DNA of 9,397 nucleotides from Chloroflexota bacterium (lineage in GTDB: Bacteria; Chloroflexota; Limnocylindria; Limnocylindrales; CSP1-4): the NCBI GenBank assembly GCA_025935655.1, contig JAICUV010000126.1, positions 1 through 9,397 of the forward strand, read 5' to 3'. The notes beneath the pieces are model-generated. The model made no database searches. It was not told the DNA's origin and saw only the letters and a program-made list of their open reading frames with translations. A program made the position numbers and the translations under genes. This document shows, one piece after another, positions 5,569 to 9,397 of this stretch; the stretch's first letter is position 1; each line of letters opens with the position of its first letter.

Positions 5569-7137
5569 TCAGGCCCCGACGAGGATCCGGCCCGTCCGGG
5601 CCTCGACCGGCACGGACACGCGCCCGTCGGCCTCGACGACGACCGGCGGGGCGGCGACAGTGTCCGGCAGCGACACGTCCACCAGCGTTCGGCCCGCCAG
5701 CGCCGGGGCGAACGCGGGCACGTCCACGCGCGCGTCGCCGGCGTTCACGACCACGAGCGCGGCACCGTCGCCGGTCCCGTCGGGGCCGCCGCGCAGGAAT
5801 GCGATGGCGTCGCCGACCGCGCCCACGACGGCGAACGTGCCGCGCCGCAGCGCCGGCAGCCGGTGCCGGGCGGCGTAGGCGGCGCGCGTCCACGCCAGCC
5901 CTGCCCGATCCCAGGCCGCCTCGTCCCACGGGAAGGCGCCACGGCACCACGGGTCGTTGTCGCCGGTGAGCCCCACCTCGTCGCCGTAGTACGTGCACGG
6001 CGCGCCGGGGAGGGTCGCCTGGAGCAGCACCGCCAGGTGGTACGCCGCCCGGTCGTTGCCGGCCATCGTCCGGTAGCGCGGGCTGTCGTGGCTGCCCAGG
6101 AGGTTGAGCTGGACCGCGGTGATCGCCGGGTCGTAGAGCTGCATCAGCCGCTCGAGCTCGATGCCGAACGTCGCCCCGTCGCGCCGGTGGACGCGCCCGC
6201 CGTACTCGTGGTGAGCGCCGACGACCCCGTGGTCGAGGTGGCCCTGCGCCGCGAAGCCCCGGATGGCCTGCGCGAGCGGGTAGTTCATGACGGCGTCGAA
6301 GCGGTCGCCGGCGAGCCACGCCGGGGCCTCGTGCCAGATCTCGCCCACGATGTACGCGTCCGGGTTGACCGCCCGGCAGCGCCGCCGGAACTCCTGCCAG
6401 AACGCCTCGTCCCGGATCTCCGTCGGCACGTCGAGGCGCCAGCCGTCGATCCCGAACCGCAGCCAGTGCTCCGCGACCCCGAACAGGTACTCGCGCACCT
6501 CCGGGTTGGACGTGTTGAGCTTGGGCAGCGCCGGCAGCCCCCACCACGCCCGGTAGCCGAGGCGGCGGATGGACTCGTCGCCCTTCGCGTCGTCCACCCC
6601 GTGGAGCGCCGGCTCGTCGGGCGCGTCGTCGACGTCGGTCGCCCACGGGTACGGCCGGAACGGGCGCCGCCCGGCGAGGGCCTCGGGGTGGAACTGGAAC
6701 CAGTCCACGTACGGCGAGCCGGCGCCGTTCTCCAGCACGTGGTGGAACGCCCAGAAGCCGCGCCCCGTGTGGTTGAACACCCCGTCGAGCACGACCCGGA
6801 TGCCCCGGGCGTGGGCCGAGTCGATGAGCTCCCGCAGCGCCGCGTCGCCACCCAGCAGCGGGTCGACGGTCAGGTAGTCGTACGTGTGGTAGCGGTGGTT
6901 GGACGCGGAGGCGAACACCGGCGTCATGTACAGCGCGTTGACGCCGAGGTCCGCGAGGTACGGCAGCCGCTCCGCGATGCCCAGCAGGTCGCCGCCCTTG
7001 AACCCGTGGTTCGTCGGGGGCGCGTCCCAGGGCTCGAGGGGGCCGGGCTTGGGCACCCGGCTCGACGCCGCGAAACGGTCCGGAAAGATCTGGTAGAAGA
7101 CGGCGTCGCGGACCCAGTCGGGCGTGTCGATGGTCAT
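5569..7137 (-). CDS. Cytoplasmic GH13 alpha-glucan hydrolase, cyclomaltodextrinase/neopullulanase-like
   Basis: This glycoside hydrolase family 13 enzyme of 522 residues cleaves alpha-1,4-glucans by retaining hydrolysis. Landmarks in order are VFYQIFPDRF (13-22), MTPVFASASNHRYHTYDY (71-88), DGVFNH (118-123), LPKLNT (204-209, region V), GWRLDV with nucleophile D236, GEIWHE with acid/base E266, LLGSHDSPRY with H350 and D351, then GDEVGLTGDNDPWCRGAFPW (385-404). The last block and the LPKLN region point to the GH13_20 cyclomaltodextrinase/neopullulanase/maltogenic amylase group. A beta-sandwich C-terminal domain occupies about 430-522. The N-terminal domain of about 120 residues usual in that group is missing, so the protein is shorter than the typical 580-590. 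There is no signal peptide, so it should act on imported maltodextrins. ATG 7137 follows TAGACT by seven bases with no Shine-Dalgarno sequence. The gene diverges from the secreted amylase. Confidence 0.93.
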   Translation of the reverse strand: MTIDTPDWVRDAVFYQIFPDRFAASSRVPKPGPLEPWDAPPTNHGFKGGDLLGIAERLPYLADLGVNALYMTPVFASASNHRYHTYDYLTVDPLLGGDAALRELIDSAHARGIRVVLDGVFNHTGRGFWAFHHVLENGAGSPYVDWFQFHPEALAGRRPFRPYPWATDVDDAPDEPALHGVDDAKGDESIRRLGYRAWWGLPALPKLNTSNPEVREYLFGVAEHWLRFGIDGWRLDVPTEIRDEAFWQEFRRRCRAVNPDAYIVGEIWHEAPAWLAGDRFDAVMNYPLAQAIRGFAAQGHLDHGVVGAHHEYGGRVHRRDGATFGIELERLMQLYDPAITAVQLNLLGSHDSPRYRTMAGNDRAAYHLAVLLQATLPGAPCTYYGDEVGLTGDNDPWCRGAFPWDEAAWDRAGLAWTRAAYAARHRLPALRRGTFAVVGAVGDAIAFLRGGPDGTGDGAALVVVNAGDARVDVPAFAPALAGRTLVDVSLPDTVAAPPVVVEADGRVSVPVEARTGRILVGA

Positions 7138-7144
7138 GCCGGCG

Positions 7145-7150
7145 AGTCTA
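7145..7150 (-). promoter_or_regulatory. -10 box (TAGACT) of the cytoplasmic GH13 gene
   Basis: TAGACT on the minus strand ends seven bases before the ATG at 7137, predicting a leaderless transcript. The -35 region (about 7168-7174) is GC-rich and poor. It faces away from an identical hexamer at 7178-7183, 27 bases off, which serves the opposite gene. Confidence 0.55.
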
Positions 7151-7177
7151 CGGTGAGGGCGTCGGCCGGGGCCACAG

Positions 7178-7183
7178 TAGACT
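7178..7183 (+). promoter_or_regulatory. -10 box (TAGACT) of the amylase lipoprotein gene
   Basis: TAGACT on the plus strand ends six bases before the GTG at 7190, with no Shine-Dalgarno sequence in between. Its -35 region must fall at about 7154-7160 (GTGAGGG), immediately beyond the opposing -10 box, so polymerase or regulator binding at one promoter could affect the other. Confidence 0.55.
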
Positions 7184-7189
7184 TCGGCG

Positions 7190-8914
7190 GTGCGTGCGCC
7201 GACCCGCCTGACGATCCTGGCCGTGGCCGCCGTCCTCCTCGCGGCGGCCTGCGGGAGCGAGGCCCCGGCGCCGACGGAGCGCATCGTCGCCAGCCCCACG
7301 CCGCCCGCCGCGAGCGCGACGACGGCTCCCGGCTCCGCCTGCACGCCGGCCACCACCCCGGCGGCCCACGACTGGAACGAGCGCACCTGGTACGAGCTGT
7401 TCGTCCGCAGCTTTGCTGACGGCGACGGCGACGGGATCGGCGACTTCAAGGGACTCACCGCGAGGCTCGACTACCTCAACGACGGCGACCCCGCGACGAC
7501 GACCGACCTGGGCGTCGGCGGGCTGTGGCTCATGCCCATCGCCGAGAGCCCCAGCTACCACGGCTACGACGTCACCGACTACCGCGCGGTCGAGCCCGAC
7601 TACGGCACGAAGGCCGACTTCCAGGCGTTCATCGCGGCGGCCCACCAGCGCGGGATCAAGGTCATCGTGGACCTGGTGATGAACCACACCTCCAGCAAGC
7701 ACCCGTGGTTCACGTCGTCTGCCACGGGCAAGGGCGCCAAGGCGGACTGGTACGTCTGGTCGGATGACAACCCGGGCTGGCTGGGCCCGGGCGGCCAGGT
7801 GGCCTGGCATCCGCTCGACGGCCGCTGGTACTACGGCGTGTTCTCGGACGCGATGCCGGACCTCAACCTGCGCGACGACGCCGTGACGGCGGAGCTCGAG
7901 GACGTCGCCCGCTACTGGCTCGCCGACATGGGCGTGGACGGGTTCCGTCTGGACGCGGCGAAGCACCTGATCGAGGACGGCAAGGACGCCCAGACGAACA
8001 CCCCCGAGACGCACGCCTGGCTGGCGGGCTTCAAGCAGTCCGTCGATGCCGTGAACCCGGGCGCCATGCTCGTGGGCGAGGTCTGGGACCCGGCCTCCGT
8101 CGCGGGCGGCTACGTGCCCGACAGCCTCGACCTGACCTTCGACTTCGGGCTGGCGACGGCCTACCGCCTCGCGCTCCAGGGCGGGCGCGCGGCGCCGCTC
8201 CGGACCGCGCTCCTCGACACGGCGGCGGCCTGGCCGGCCAACCAGGGCGCGAGCTTCCTGACCAACCACGACCAGACCCGGATCATGACCGAGCTCCGCG
8301 GCGACCCGGCCGCAGCACGGCTCGCGGCGTTCCTCCTGCTCAGCGGCCCCGGCACCCCGTTCCTCTACTACGGGGAGGAGATCGGCATGACCGGGACGAA
8401 GCCGGACGAGCGGATCCGGACACCCATGCGCTGGACCCCGGACCCCGCGACCGCCGGGTTCACGACGGGCAGCCCGTGGGAGGCCCTGTCGGAGGACGAC
8501 GCGGCGACGGTCAACGTGGAGGCGCAGGCGGCCGACCGCGGCAGCCTGCTCGCCGCGTACCAGGACCTCGTCCGCGTGCGCACCCAGCAGCCGGCCCTGC
8601 GCGAGGGCGCCACGACCGTCCTGGACGCCGACGCCGAGCCGGTCATCGGGTGGCTGCGGACGACGGCGGGTGCCACGGTGCTGGCGCTGGTCAACGTCTC
8701 GGACCAGCCGGTGGACGCGTACACCCTCTCGCTGCGCGACGGCCCGCTGTGCGGCGCGCAGGCGGCGACGCTGCTGGGGTCCGTCAACGGCGATCCGGCC
8801 GCGGCCGTGACGGCCCCCGTTGTCAACGGCGAGGGCGGCGTGGACGCATGGACGCCCATCGCGCAGCTCCCCCCGCGCAGCGGCTTCCTCGTCAGCCTGG
8901 CCCCGGCGCCGTGA
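7190..8914 (+). CDS. Secreted GH13 alpha-amylase lipoprotein
   Basis: This extracellular, lipid-anchored alpha-amylase of 574 residues carries a lipoprotein signal: basic MRAPTR, hydrophobic core LTILAVAAVLLAAA, and lipobox Cys at 21 (LAAAC). A Pro/Ala/Thr linker covers about 22-58. The catalytic barrel begins WYELFVRSFADGDGDGIGDF; DGDGDGIGD (77-85) is the calcium-binding loop of the oligo-1,6-glucosidase-like branch. Then come DLVMNH (161-166), MPDLNL (222-227, region V), DGFRLDAAKHL with nucleophile D255, GEVWD with acid/base E297, and FLTNHD with H360 and D361. A beta domain ends the protein (about 470-574). All three catalytic residues are present. Region V and the calcium loop fit the GH13_36 type, intermediate between oligo-1,6-glucosidase and neopullulanase. 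GTG is the only start that gives a full signal peptide. The stop overlaps the next gene by GTGA. Confidence 0.94.
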   Translation: MRAPTRLTILAVAAVLLAAACGSEAPAPTERIVASPTPPAASATTAPGSACTPATTPAAHDWNERTWYELFVRSFADGDGDGIGDFKGLTARLDYLNDGDPATTTDLGVGGLWLMPIAESPSYHGYDVTDYRAVEPDYGTKADFQAFIAAAHQRGIKVIVDLVMNHTSSKHPWFTSSATGKGAKADWYVWSDDNPGWLGPGGQVAWHPLDGRWYYGVFSDAMPDLNLRDDAVTAELEDVARYWLADMGVDGFRLDAAKHLIEDGKDAQTNTPETHAWLAGFKQSVDAVNPGAMLVGEVWDPASVAGGYVPDSLDLTFDFGLATAYRLALQGGRAAPLRTALLDTAAAWPANQGASFLTNHDQTRIMTELRGDPAAARLAAFLLLSGPGTPFLYYGEEIGMTGTKPDERIRTPMRWTPDPATAGFTTGSPWEALSEDDAATVNVEAQAADRGSLLAAYQDLVRVRTQQPALREGATTVLDADAEPVIGWLRTTAGATVLALVNVSDQPVDAYTLSLRDGPLCGAQAATLLGSVNGDPAAAVTAPVVNGEGGVDAWTPIAQLPPRSGFLVSLAPAP

Positions 8915-9397
8915 GCGACCCGCGCGCCGGCCGGACCCAGGCGGGCGGGGAGATCCTCCCCGACGACGACGATGTGCCCGTCACGGCGGGCAAGCGGGGC
9001 CGGGCGAACCCGTCGGGCCTGCGTGACGCACCGCGCGGGCCCCAGCGCCCGCCTCGCCCGGTGCTCGTGGAGCTCGCGACCGCACTGCTCATCGTGTCCG
9101 GCTTCCTGAGCCTGTTCCTGAGCATGGGCGCCATGGCGAGCCTCGCGACCTCGGACGACCTGCTGCCGTTCCTCGCGCTCCTCGCCATCGTCCTGGGCGT
9201 CGCCGTCCCGATCGCGGGGATCGGCCTGCGCTACGGCCGCTGGTGGCTGCTGGGCGTCAACCTGACCGCGGTCGCGTCGTTCCTGGAGCTCACCTCGGGC
9301 TCCGCGCCCGGGCTGCTGTTCGGCAGCATCGACCTGTTCGTCGTGGCGGTGCTGCTGGCGTACCGACCCTGGTTCGCCTGGACGCCCCAGGATCCCG
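8911..9397 (+). CDS. Membrane protein of unknown function, 3' end beyond window
   Basis: An open frame starts at the GTG within the GTGA overlap with the amylase stop and continues with no stop for 162 codons to the window edge. It is therefore partial. The first 50 or so residues are polar and rich in Arg, Pro and Asp (four acidic residues in PDDDDVP at about 17-23). Four likely membrane helices follow at about 52-76, 86-106, 110-125 and 132-150, and the visible part ends RPWFAWTPQDP. I do not recognise the family. The overlap implies co-transcription and coupled translation with the amylase lipoprotein, but no transporter motif is seen, so a role in starch use is only suggested by position. 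Confidence 0.75.
   Translation, partial: MSDPRAGRTQAGGEILPDDDDVPVTAGKRGRANPSGLRDAPRGPQRPPRPVLVELATALLIVSGFLSLFLSMGAMASLATSDDLLPFLALLAIVLGVAVPIAGIGLRYGRWWLLGVNLTAVASFLELTSGSAPGLLFGSIDLFVVAVLLAYRPWFAWTPQDP

Noticed and set aside
5513..6646. N-terminal extension of the methyltransferase-like frame
   Set aside because: The upstream part is a shifted-frame, Arg/Gly/Ala-rich translation of the amylase gene. The protein-like sequence begins at GTG 5512.
5416..7419. Very long plus-strand open frame (667 codons)
   Set aside because: It is antisense to the cytoplasmic GH13 gene, Arg/Val/Pro-rich and without any motif; long shadow frames are expected at this GC content.
7138..7458. N-terminal extension of the cytoplasmic GH13 frame
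   Set aside because: It is antisense to the start of the lipoprotein amylase and passes through both promoters; DWVRDAVFYQIFPDRF begins right after ATG 7137.
7148..8269. Minus-strand frame of 373 codons opposite the lipoprotein amylase
   Set aside because: It has a Val/Arg/Gly-rich shadow composition with no motifs, and the opposite strand encodes an unmistakable GH13 enzyme.

Overview
This is a GC-rich stretch (above 70% G+C by eye) of ordinary bacterial chromosome. It is densely packed with genes, mostly on the minus strand, and carries no insertion sequence, integrase, CRISPR array, rRNA or phage gene that I can see. GTG starts, TANNNT -10 boxes sitting directly in front of start codons, and several uncharacterised membrane and zinc-binding proteins suggest a high-GC lineage such as Chloroflexota (Limnocylindria-like) or Actinomycetota. 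The sequence alone does not decide between them.

Layout from left to right. Positions 88-777 (-) encode a NarL/LiaR-type response regulator with no histidine kinase in view. Positions 852-1994 (-) and 1991-2689 (-) are a translationally coupled pair: a MerR/BldC-like HTH regulator followed by a polytopic membrane protein of unknown function. A good promoter and a direct-repeat leader lie upstream of the pair. Tandem hairpins at 2834-2869 separate it from a small Cys/His-rich protein (2863-3216, -). Next come a tandem-domain GNAT acetyltransferase (3258-4235, -) and tRNA-Glu(TTC) (4275-4351, -). These are followed by a small three-helix membrane protein (4382-4783, -) and a methyltransferase-like protein with a degenerate SAM loop (4856-5512, -).

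The right half is a starch/maltodextrin locus. A cytoplasmic GH13 enzyme resembling cyclomaltodextrinase/neopullulanase (5569-7137, -) diverges from a secreted GH13 alpha-amylase lipoprotein (7190-8914, +). The lipoprotein gene overlaps by GTGA a membrane protein gene (8911 onward, +) that runs off the window. The likely division of labour is that the lipoprotein cuts polymer outside the cell and the cytoplasmic enzyme finishes imported oligosaccharides. No transporter is visible here.

The most notable signal is regulatory. Five coding genes, and possibly a sixth, have a TANNNT hexamer ending 6-8 nt before the start codon and no Shine-Dalgarno sequence, which is the layout of leaderless mRNAs. 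The operon-internal or downstream genes carry Shine-Dalgarno sequences or stop/start overlaps instead. I found no convincing new defence or mobile system.
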